Shown one piece after another: positions 45,606-57,100 of a DNA stretch of 64,000 bases; the stretch's first letter is position 1; the number at the start of each line of letters is the position of its first letter. The notes below the pieces were generated by a model, which was not told the origin of the DNA, searched no databases, and saw nothing but the letters and a program-made list of their open reading frames with translations. The position numbers and the translations under genes are program-made. Source of the stretch: Lotus japonicus (Eukaryota; Streptophyta; Magnoliopsida; Fabales; Fabaceae); assembly GCF_012489685.1 (NCBI RefSeq), contig NC_080042.1:41406066-41470065 (forward strand). Direction: 5' to 3'.

Positions 45606-47335
45606 TGTAAAACCCTAAAATCAATAACTAGATTATTTATTTATTTTCGTTATATTAAATAATTGAGTGTTTATATTCTATTATTTTATGTTATTTTCTT
45701 GACTCGAACCCTATTGCGAGTCATGAATATTATTTATATGATAACTAAGTTCAGAGTATGTTTATGGATGACACTATAGTCATTTTGATTGATAGCACGA
45801 GTCATATTCAGGGACTTTAATTAAGACCCTGAATGAAGAGTTTTTCTATTCGGAGCTTCTAACGAAGTTTCCATCCGCTTGGCCTCATTCCTTTCGACGT
45901 TTGTAATCTTTTTCCATAAGGAAGTTTCTTCATCCGACTTCGACTGCAAAAAGTAGTTTTTCGGCATAAATCGGCCCACACCGTCTTTGAGACGTTTACT
46001 TCAATTAAATGTGCCTCGATTTGAGTTTCAACATTCCGTTGCCGAATACTCAATTTTTATCAACAGATGAAAGTACCAAAACGACCGGAGCCGCAAATTA
46101 TCGATTTTTCGAATTTTCCCCTCAACTATAAAAAGGGAAAAAAATGAGATTTTCTCTCATTCTTCCCCTTCATGGCCGAGAGCTAGAGAGAGAAAGAGAG
46201 AGGAGCAGAGCTTTTTCCATTCTTGCCCGATCGTCCTGATTTCAGAAGTTACGCATAGGTGCAGAGGTATGGATGCTTAATCTTACTTTTGTTTCTTTTT
46301 TCTTTTGAGTTTTCTCATGTCTTTCTGTGCTCACAGTTTGGAGCAAAATGTATGATAGCTTCAATTTTTCTTTCCAAATACCTTCCCTACTAACCCAACA
46401 TGCTATAATCACTGTCGGTGCGCTCAGATTTTCACCGAGTCGCCGCAGATCTAAATTTCTGAGCCCGAAACCCATTTTCACTCAGACTTTGCTTTTTGAG
46501 ATTAGTTGTTACTAAAGGTCGTGTTTATCGTTATTCAAAATCTGTTTCGAACAATATCGACTTTGAGTTTTTAGTCATTAAACCTTGACCAAAATACCCC
46601 CAATTCACGGTTTAAGTTCTTAAGTTTTTATGAGAGTTTCCCTGCCCTAGATGTCACCTGAGATTGCCTAGGAATTTTATTAGATCGAAGAAAAAGTTTG
46701 GGAAACCCTATTTTTGGCTATGGCCGAAACTTGTTGGGGTTGTACCGTGTCCAAAACTAATATTTGGGTTTGTTTGGCTTGAGCTATAAGCTCTTTCAGT
46801 TGTCAAAATTTTGGCTTTGGTTTCGTGTCATTCGGAGTTCTGTAGCTCGAGTTATGCGCGTTTTAGCGAATCAAGGTCATGTTGTCCTTAAATCTATGTT
46901 GTTGATATCTGATTTGATTTTATATTGTTGGATATATGTCGTCATCTATCTGGATATATTACGCACTTAAACTTTAATAGCATGCTTTTTCTCTTTTATA
47001 CGTGGTAATTGCATGGAGTTAACCTCTTCTGTTTGTTACTTGTTATTTGGGCGCTTAAAGCTGTCAGGCGATGGAGGACCCTCAATGAAACTTGACCTTT
47101 GTACGAGTCGGAGATGAGGACTTGAAGATTAGTGAAAGACTTGAAGAGTAAAGTCGGGTTTAAGGCTAGAGCCTTGGGTTAGAGAGCTTATTGTTATTGG
47201 TTTAAGCTTACCTAATGATTTTTAAGAAAAACTTTGAAGAAAAAAATATACTCATGTTTATAAATCCTTTTGGAAAACATTGCATATTTATTTTCTTAGG
47301 TTACTATGGTGACCCCTGAAAGTCAGGGCGTTACA
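45606..47335 (+). mobile_element. solo gypsy-type LTR (LTR-D, 1730 bp) with TSD GTTGT
   Basis: It starts TGTAAAACCC and ends CAGGGCGTTACA, flanked by GTTGT at 45601-45605 and 47336-47340, a perfect 5 bp target duplication. It has a TATA box at 46127 and a donor-like GCAGAG|GTATGG at 46267, as in the other LTRs, but no ORF exon. This makes it a useful ORF-less relative. Confidence 0.88.
46127..46133 (+). promoter_or_regulatory. TATA box of LTR-D
   Basis: TATAAAA, ~140 nt before the donor-like site and just before a GA-rich leader. Confidence 0.55.
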
Positions 47336-47927
47336 GTTGTGTCCCACGTGATTATCTCGTCTTTCGAGGCATTATAAAGTGGCGATGAGGTGGTTCTGTC
47401 CCACGGGATTGTCCCATCTTTCGACATGTTCTAAAGTGGCAATGAGGTGGTTGTGTCCCGCGCGATTGTCTTGTCCGTTGAGGCGTTAAGTGGCAATGAG
47501 GTGGTTGTATCCCACATGATTGTCCCGTCTTGAGAGACGTTATTGATCGATCCATATTGGTAGCGACATTTAGTCGCATTATAGGGCACTAACATATGAT
47601 TCCATTGATATATGATCTGAAACTCTATTACTAAAACCCAGCTTTAGCCACTGTCTAAGTGTGCGTACTTATTTTGAACCCTGCTTATGATATTGTAAAT
47701 TACTATTACTTTATGTCGGCAACAGGTTGTTTAATTAAGGTTATGTGATGTTTCCAATCCTATGGTTGAAGTATTTTATCAAACAAGTTGCAGGTGTTTT
47801 CGCTGTGGTGATGAAGTGTTTAGTTTGTTTTAAAAAAAAAATCCTTATACTTTAGGATTGCAAAATAGTCTTTAGACTTTGACAGGTTTCTAATGTGATT
47901 CCTCAGTTGAGAAATTAGGGCGTTACA
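47336..47927 (+). mobile_element. remnant of an older LTR with a ~55 bp minisatellite
   Basis: 47336-47560 holds about four units with GGCAATGAGGTGGTTGTGTC. The stretch ends AATTAGGGCGTTACA at 47927, like a gypsy LTR end. The unit resumes from 45596-45605, so both LTR-C and LTR-D went into this repeat. Confidence 0.6.
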
Positions 47928-48731
47928 ATTACGACTTCTACAATTAAACCCAATCATACATATTTGCATCTTCAATTAATTTCACACCATCAGAAAATAG
48001 TAGTATTGATAATAATGATAAAAACAACATTGATGTTCTCCACAAAGATAATAATAATAATTATAATTATAGCAATAAGGCTTAGGAGGAAATGAGTAAT
48101 GATACATGCACACCTCACTTTTTCTTCCATTTCATTTTCACACATTTTTCTTCCTATCTCTCTCTACATTTCCTGTCACATTACAAATCATATCACTTAT
48201 TTTTCTCTCATTTCTTCTTTACCTCACAAGGTGGAGGTAGATTTAAACTGTCAACAAAACATTATTCGAGGTTTATTTCTACAATATATAGGACTAGGGC
48301 TTTGATTTTTGACAGTTTAAGGGTGGGGGATGTTACACTTCTAACAAAAATATATGCAAGGAATTTTATACTCATGCAAATGCAAAGTAGTTTGAGATTA
48401 ACAAGATGAGAGAATTGAAGTTCTTTCTTGAACTCGAAATACGTTAAGAGAAGTAGAACAAAATCTATATTGATGAATATAAGTACATAAAGGATCTTTC
48501 AAGAAGCACATCTATGCATCCAAGCTCAATTGGACCAGGGTGGTTACTATGTAGTGGTTAGAGAAGCCAAGCTTAGGCATTCAGTTGTTTGATGGTGGAT
48601 AGGTCGATGGAGAGGCAAGGGGCTTGGAGGACACGCAGAAAGGGTGCGGCAATCAATAGTGACAACAAGGTGAAGAGTTTGAGGGTAGGTGCGTGAGGGC
48701 GAAGGAACACATAAAAATTTAGCTTCTGAAT
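47928..48731. other. intergenic, no gene seen
   Basis: AT-rich. Around 48100-48240 it has a TC-rich stretch beginning ACACCTCACTTTTTC that resembles the MITE at 61972, so it may be an eroded relative. The last 8 bases are the target duplication of the hAT element. Confidence 0.4.
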
Positions 48732-50609
48732 TAGGGATGACCAAGGGTCGGGTTCGATCGGATTCGGGCCCAAAAATTCCAAACCGACCTCACCCAAAAC
48801 TATAAAATCTGGGACCGATTTCGTCCGTTTGGTCATATGGGTTAGTCGGGTTCGGATTATTTGGGTTAACGGTTGGATCGGGTGGGTTTGGGTCTCAACA
48901 TGGCTTTTTTTTTCTTGTGTATTTAACCACAAAAACACATGCATTCTAGAAAGCATGGCAAAATTTTGTAAGAAAAATGGAAAGAGTAGCAAAAGAAGGG
49001 TGATACATAACTGAACCCAAAAAAAAGAAATGTAGAGGAAACCAGAGTTTACAAGGGTTACATTTAAAAAAAAAAGATATTGCATTAGAGAAAGGAAGGT
49101 TTTGCTACAAAACTACCATCAGATGAGAACACCGCTTGCACTTTTGCTTCAACTCCTCCATGGCTTCATGGATCTAGCTCCTTCTCTATCAAAACGACAA
49201 CCATCACGACGACAAGAACGACTTTGCTAAGGCTGCAAATGGGGGTATTTCGTTGATGACTACCGCCAATCTTCAACTGCGTCCTCTTGACTGCGGAGAC
49301 GGAGCATGATCCAGAAGAAATTTTTTCGATGGGGATAGCAAAATGATACAAAGTGATTTAACTCCAGTTAGAAAAGCTTCTGTCTCGGCGAGGAACAAGG
49401 CCTCAAATGGAGAAGTCAGCACAGAGCCTTGATGAAAGAGAGAAGTAAAGAAACCTTCGTATAAATGACTATGAATTAGAGCTGTCAATATGGGTTCCAA
49501 CCCGCGGGCCAGCTCGACGGGTTGGCTAAATGAGCTGGGTTGGGTTGGTTAAATTCCAGTTCGAAAAGAACTTGGGTTAGTGCAACCCGGCTCGTCTAAC
49601 CAACCCGCGGGTCAAGCGAGCCAACCCGTCGGGTTAGAGTTATTTTTAATTAAAAAAATTATTTTATTTCTCTTTAATTCCAGGTTAGTTTTATGGATTA
49701 ATTTTAGATGGAAAAATTGAAATTTTCATTTTTTTAAATTTGAGTCAATTTTTTATGTTTTATTTATTATTATTATATTATTTATCTCAGTTTAAATGTG
49801 ACAGTAAAATAATTGTGTTCTTAAATCCAGTAAACAAAATTCTTTTTCTATATTTCAAATGTGAGATAAAAATAATTGCGTTGATAAACCTCTTTTTATG
49901 AGTTGATACCAATTTCTATAAGTATTTTTTTGAAATTATTTTTTTTATAGCATTTTAAACATTTTCCAATCCAATTTCTCAATTTTTAATATTTATTTGA
50001 CTCAACTCGCGAGCCAGCCCACCAACCCGCGAGCTCATTGCGGGTCGGGTTGAGTTCATATTTTCCTGGCTCGTTAAGACCCCGGGTTGACATAACCCAA
50101 CCCGTTTTGAACCCAACCCATACGGGCTGACCCATATGAGTCGGGTTTGCCCGTATTAACAGCTCTACTATGAATGCTTAGAAAGTAGAAAGCTTTGTAA
50201 AAGACCAAACCAGTGGGGATATTTTTATTACTTTTAATGAAAGAGAGAAGTAAAACCAAAGGGTAGGCTAGCACATAGGGAATAGGGTCTTCAAGTATCA
50301 GAAATGAAATGACGTGATTAAAGACTTAAAGTAGTGACACTATGACAAGCTTAGGCTTAGTGGCCGACAGCTAATTGACACTAGCTTTTTTCTAATTTGA
50401 GTGTGCATAATATATTAATATACTTTACTCACGGTCGGTTTCGGTTACCGATGGATTAAAATCTTGGGAACCGAAACAGACCAACTTTACCCATCTATAT
50501 CCGTCTTTTCAACCCGATCACCCGTTAAACCGTAAGGAACCGCCCGCATGCATAAAATTGATCACGGGTACCTCGGTTTCGGGCGGTATCGGATATCTGA
50601 TCAACCCTA
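48732..50609. mobile_element. non-autonomous hAT element with TSD TTCTGAAT
   Basis: Flanked by TTCTGAAT at 48724-48731 and 50610-50617, a perfect 8 bp duplication. Termini are TAGGGATGACC and, on the other strand, TAGGGTTGATC. Subterminal regions are rich in GGGTCGGGTT-type repeats on one side and their complement on the other. No transposase. It contains a second hAT element at 49477-50167. Confidence 0.88.
49477..50167. mobile_element. nested non-autonomous hAT element with TSD CTATGAAT
   Basis: Flanked by CTATGAAT at 49469-49476 and 50168-50175. Terminal inverted repeats are TAGAGCTGTCAATATGGG and TAGAGCTGTTAATACGGG (15/18 match). The interior is AT-rich with no transposase. It inserted into the hAT element around it. 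Confidence 0.93.
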
Positions 50610-50617
50610 TTCTGAAT

Positions 50618-51104
50618 GTTAAACCTTCAGGAGTGTGATTGTTTTATACTTCCGAAACTTGAACCTTCGAAAGCAAAAACTTAAGCTTTCAGAACTTCAA
50701 CTTCAGGTAGTAATAAAAATACACTTCCTATAGTGGGCGCCCTACGGAGTGTCTTAAGTTTAAAGGGTATTTTAGGAAAAAACTAATTTAAATAGCATTT
50801 GAATGGTGTGTAAGAAAATAATCCGAGCTATTTTGTTGGCCAAAGTCACTTTAGCTCGGTCCTTTCGGGCTGGCCGTCCGACTTAGCTCTATTTTACTCG
50901 TATGATAGAAATCTCACCTGAATTGATGCTAAGAAATCAAAGAAAATCAAGAGTAAGTTTTCAGAACATTTTATATACAGAACAGCTACAATTACATCAC
51001 AATGCTTTTTATCAAGTAGTCTATCCATGAACCTATCTAAATAGTTCCATATGATTCCATCTCCATCAAGCTTCATAAATATTTGTTAGTATTGCTAAAA
51101 GTTA
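50618..51104 (-). other. p23 3' untranslated and downstream region
   Basis: No separate gene. It follows the p23 stop codon at 51105-51107. The poly(A) site cannot be fixed by eye. Confidence 0.4.
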
Positions 51105-54100
51105 CTAGCCCCTAGCCTTTTCCAAGTCAGGGAGATCTGCACATAGTAATCATTTATTTTAAGTGTAAGGTGGGAAGAAGAGCAAATAAATACACAAAAT
51201 GAGTGTAGAAAAAAAGTAACAAAATAAAAATAAAATGAAACAGTTGTTTAAGTTGATAATAAAATAAGGTCAAAATACTGCTAACAGAATTGTCAATCAT
51301 AGGATATATATAGTATAGGCATGCATGTATATGGTATACTTTAACCATGTACTTAGAAAGACTAAAGCGTGTCATATCATAGTGCATATATTTTACAGAG
51401 ACATCAATATTACCAATTAAGATTTAAGAAAGCAATTGAAAGAACCACTGTAATAAAAATAGAGATACAAGGGGACTCACACAACATTCCGTCATCATCA
51501 CTGCTTCCATCATCTTGACCAAACTGAAAAAAAATAAAAAAGATGAATAGACAACATTAGGTACCAAGAGGTTTGTTCAATTCTACGACTCAAAATTATG
51601 TGTGACAAGTGAAAACATTAATTTACCGGCGCATCATCATCAGATGCCAAATCAGCTGCAAACAGTCCAACAAAAGCTTGATCAGACAAATGATATACAT
51701 AACAAGTAATACAGATAATGAAAGTTCAGCTTAATATGCTTCAATCTTTCAAGAAAGACATATTAGAGGCAACATGGATGGCATTTTGATTATTGGTTTT
51801 CTTTGAGGAGATGAAGAACATCCTTTCTCTGAGTCATAAAAATGTCTCTTTAAGCATTGCTCTCTTAAAGCCAATGTTAACAAGAAATGACATATCCACA
51901 CCAATTCACATTTAGTTTGTGCCGTTGTGAAATATTCTGATTTGACAGTAGATCAAGAAACAATATTCTGCCTCTTCCACAAGGAACAATGTATAGTTAA
52001 AAGGAAATCTAGAACACAGTATCTGAAAGTGGATCTCCTATTAACCCATTACATTTATGACAACCACAGATTACCTTAGTTTGAAGATCCTAAAACAAGC
52101 AATAAAGGGAAACTTTGTGCTATAAATCTCCCACCATAGCAAGGTCCAGGAAAGGATTAAAACGAACTGTTGGTCTACTATAGGTAGCCTTACCGCGAAT
52201 TGCCAAGAGGCTGATTTCAAGACTGAAACCTGTGACCTATAGTGTAAGGATTCTAAATATTTAGGTTTAGTTTATTTTAGGAGTTCATATATTATTTTGA
52301 GAGTCTATCTTTTATTTTGAGTATATACCTTTTATTAGGAGTCTATCTTTCAAGATATTATCTTTTATTAGGAGTATATCTTTTAAGATGTTATCCTTGA
52401 TAGAGTTAGATTATTATAAATAGGCGTATTGTCATTAGGAGAAGACAAGCATTTTGATTATTGAGTTGTGAAGGTTTTTACCATGTAAGGATTTTCCCTT
52501 GTAAGAGAATGTTTTCCTTCTTTGGTTTTCTATTTTAATAATAGATTCAATTTTATTTTCCAGTTTTAAATAATCAAAAAACACCCAAAAATTATTCCTT
52601 TTTGCTGTTAGGATTTTCCGATCCTAACATCACATGATAGTGAGTCCAAACATTGCCCAAGACTAGCATATTTGTAATTTTAAATAGGCGTATTTGTAAT
52701 TTTACTAACAAATACAAGCTTCAAAGAAAAATGTTGTAGGCATAAGACATACTGTAGGGGAAGAGAAGGTTAAGTAATGCCACTTCCTACTACAGTTCTA
52801 AATAGAACAATTAGCAAGAGCGAAACTAGGTAATAGAGAAGAGTACTTAAGTGAAGAAAGAATAATGAATTGCCAGCCATCAGATATGTTGCATCTAAAT
52901 CCATGACCCAGTTACAAAAGGAAGAAGAGACTAGCAGTGGGTTTATATTGCTGAACAAGAGTAATGGAAGTAAGGGAAGTGCCAATATCTTGTGAAGCCT
53001 GGACTCCAATACACAGTTGAAACACTTATGACTAATATATGATATAGAGTTGACTTCATTCAAAGCATATATGATATCTGAGTCGAAGGAGCACTTTAGG
53101 TTTATTAAAGGAGAACCCTACCAGAATGACTCCTAGATTGTTTTACATCAAAGTTACTATAATTTTAGAAGAATTTAAACTCTAAGATAATTATATTAAC
53201 ATTAAAAATATTATTGTCAATAAAATATAGTATAAAAATCATTCATGAGTCTTCACCCAACAACTCAAGCTTTTGAGATATTTAGTTCATGATACAGACA
53301 AGGTATCAGAACCGTATCACCCTCCTTGACCTGTCTCGCCACTAATCCGTTGTTGAGTTCCCCTAAATTTGGAACTCTGTTATAGGGGTGTACAAGACCC
53401 GGCCCTACCCGCCAACCCGTCCCGGCCCAAGCCTTTAGGGCCGGGTTGAACCCGGCCCGATCATTAAAAGAGACCGGGTTCGGGTTGACACTAGGTCACC
53501 CGGCCCGTCCCACGTATATATTTTATAAAATTTTAATTTATTATAATAATTAAAATGTGATACATGGTGCTCAAATTTATCTTACCATGTGGATGAGATT
53601 AAAATGTTTAACATCTACCTTATAAATTAAATAAACGTTCATCAAACTATGGACACTTTCATGCTCTAACAAGAGAAAATCATGTATGTGTATTATGCAC
53701 ATGTGAGACAAGTGAAGAATGATCAAACAAAATGAGTGACACGTGTATATAGATCAAACAAAATGTAAACCTCTCAAGTGCAATAGATTATGAAAGAATT
53801 GGATCCTTTCAAGTTCTTTTCTTCTAAAAAATAGTTTCAACTTATAACTTTTTAAGTATGTTATTATCTTTAAATTTTACAATTAGTATCAAATAGTCTT
53901 AAACTTATTGTCCTCGGGTCAACCCGGTCCCGTCCTACATAGACCCGTCCTAAATTGGACCCGCATAATGTCGGGTTGCTTCGGGTCTAGGAACGGGTTA
54001 GGGTCTATGAATTGGCCCGGTCAATATTTAGGGCCGGGTTAGGGTTAACCAAAACCCGTCCCGGTCAATATTTAGGGCCGGGTTAGAGTCTGTTATAATG

Positions 54101-57100
54101 TTATTCTCTCCTGATATAAAAAACATTTTGGTTGATCTTTGTTATTTCGAGGTACTCTGTTTTTGTTCATATACCTGTCTTTTGGGTTCTCGCTGTCTAA
54201 TTTAGAGAATGATTCTTCATCCCTCTTGTTCGTGGTACTTGAATTTGATGAAAATATTACTTGTATATTTCATTGATAATACTTGACTAGACTACAATAT
54301 ATATATAGACTAACAAAGAGATTAAAACAAACTAAATCTATCTAAACCTATCTCTAATTAAATAGATATCATCTCTATTTAAATAGATACTAATCTAAAA
54401 TAGATAAACAAATCTTAACTATATCTCTATGAGATAACACTAATAATAAACTATAACTTAATAGGTATTCAACACTCCCCCTCAAGCTAAAGCTTACTTA
54501 GCTTTAAGCTTGTAACAACTCGAACCCAAGAAGAAAATTATTTTAATAGATATCCCTTAATAATGACTGTCTTGGCGAATCTCGAATTAAATAACCTTTC
54601 AAACTTCTAGTAAATTCATGGCGGCAAAAGACAACTTCTCATACTTCAAATTGAATAATCTTTCAAACTTCTGCTAAATCCATGGGCAGGCAAAAGACAA
54701 CTTCTCATACTTGATCTGGCTGAAATTGATGCAAGACAAAAACCAATTCTTCTGGAGTGTCGTAGGGTAGCTGAGCCAGCAAAAAAGGGCGATTGATGGC
54801 TTCTAAGACAAACAATGGTGTCAACTTTGACACAGACAACTCTCAAACATTAGAGAGTGGGCCAGCGCAACTCGCAGCTGAAGCCCTAAAACCAGAAAAC
54901 CGAACAATCGAGACAAAACAAACGAAGGTGAGTCACCTTCAAAACCAAATTGCATAAAGTCAGCCAAGATCAATATAATAAGAGCATCTCAAACCATGAG
55001 ACGCAAACTAAGATCTCAAACAGCAAGAAACATCGCTCGCAGATGAGAAAAACACAACAGACCCATGAACCAAACTGGAAGAGGAAGATTGTACGATCAC
55101 CACGGTGGCAGCACAACACCTCAAAACAAAGCCAAACAATAAAATCTTTCACACCGGGATCTAAACAATGCAATCCTTCACCAAACAAACGAATTACCAT
55201 TGCCAATTGCCAAGGAGAAGAATTTCAATTCTTGCAATCACATGGAACATTCAAAGACTATGAATAGTGTAGCAGCACAATACAATTAGATCCAACCAAA
55301 CACTTCTTGGGGACAACCTCCACCAAACCGGCAACAAAGGGTAACGATTGTCAGAGGTGGTTGACTGTGGTCTCTATTAGGATATTTAGCAATATCCAAC
55401 ACTTCCCCCCTCAAGCTAGAGCATATATGCCATATGCATAGCTTGTAACAAATACGATTAACTTGAGAAGTGGCTGCCGGAGAGAGAAATGCCCAGAATT
55501 CACACACAAACGGAGCACATAATGTAAATCCGATTTTTGACTTCAAGAGAGCTTATCTTATCCAATTCCAGAACCACGATCACCACCAGCAACAAGAGCA
55601 AGACAAACGTGATGACCAGGCTATGTATTGACTGCATGACAACTAGCATCAATTTCCAATTTCAATATACATATACATATATATATATAACCCCTTATTT
55701 TTGTTGGCTAAAGGGACATGAACAAAAAATAGCAACAAAGAAGCAGCATTAGGAAAGAACGTGCCCAGATGGAAGCTAATTGCTTTAGCCAAGTTGATTT
55801 CGTTGACAAAGGATAAACCAGGTTCTATGTTCCCAAATTAAGGAGTCCCTTGTGCAGTCGCTAAAACAGAAACCATACCAGAAAAGCAAGAATAGAACCC
55901 GCAAAAAGAAGTGAAAGAAAACCACCAATACACATCAGCAGCACAGAATAATTACCGTTATTGGTTTACACTCAATTTTTGTGATCATTCTAGGAATCTT
56001 ATACCTATAGAAGGCATCATCACTGTTTGCAGCACCAATATTCTGAAAGGCCATGATTGCTTACAAGTTTCACAGACCTTCAGACACGGTCAAACAATAG
56101 CAGCTTCAATATTGGACTCTGAATGTTAATAAGGAACAACCAAACGCCTTGATCTGCAAGCAACGAGGGCCGATCTAGACAAACCGACCCCTCAAACAGG
56201 ACCAGGAAAAGAGGAAGACCAGATGATCACAACTGTGGTGGCACAACACACGTCAAAACAGAGGATCCTTAAAACCAAACTTGGTTGATACACAAAGAAA
56301 ACCAGCGAGAACAAAGCAGCAGAGAGAGCGGCGCGTGGACTTCACACGGAGAATCTGGTGGCGGCGCTTCGGAAAAAAAGGAAGATCCTTGTGTTGCGAC
56401 TCCAATGGACATGTCTCCTATCAATTATGATTAACTTCGAAAAAAAACAACAGTGGAAGGACGTTGACGGTGGCTGCTAAAGACAAGGGTCATTAGGGTT
56501 CCAAGACAAGGGGGAGTGTATTCAGAAAGAAACCAGGCCGTAAGAAAACGGCTAGAACTAACAAGCGGAAGCAAAGTACGAAAAATAAATCCAAAGAGAT
56601 TTGGAAAGCCACCATGAGGGGGCTCACGGGGAGGAGCCCCCTCACAGCGGTAGGATCGAAACTTGCTCTGATACCAACTTGTATTTGATGAAAATATTAC
56701 TTGTATATTTCATTGATAATACTTGACTAGACTACAATATATATAGACTAACAAAGAGATTAAAACAAACTAAATATATCTAAACTTATCTCTAATTAAA
56801 TAGATATCATCTTTATTTAAATAGATACTAATCTAAAATAGATAAACAAATCTTAACTATCTCTATGAGATAACACTAATAATAAACTATATCTTAACAG
56901 ATATTCAACAGTGGTCAATGATCATTTATTCATCATTGGTGGCTACTTTAGCAACTGATCCACTGTCACTCTCGGTTGTAGTTAGTGATCCTTGGTTGCG
57001 GTTGTTAATGATCTCTGTTGTGGTTCAGTCCAAGGTAGTCAGAAGCGGGATTTAGTAATAAAGCGTGGAGGGTCCAGAAGCGTAAAGCGCTAAAGCGCTA

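Noticed and set aside
47352..47579. Frame with repeated SRGTQPPHCH
   Set aside because: Translation of the ~55 bp minisatellite.
54950..56129. Basic or Ser-rich frames inside the Copia LARD
   Set aside because: Short, without domains, in a non-autonomous element interior.
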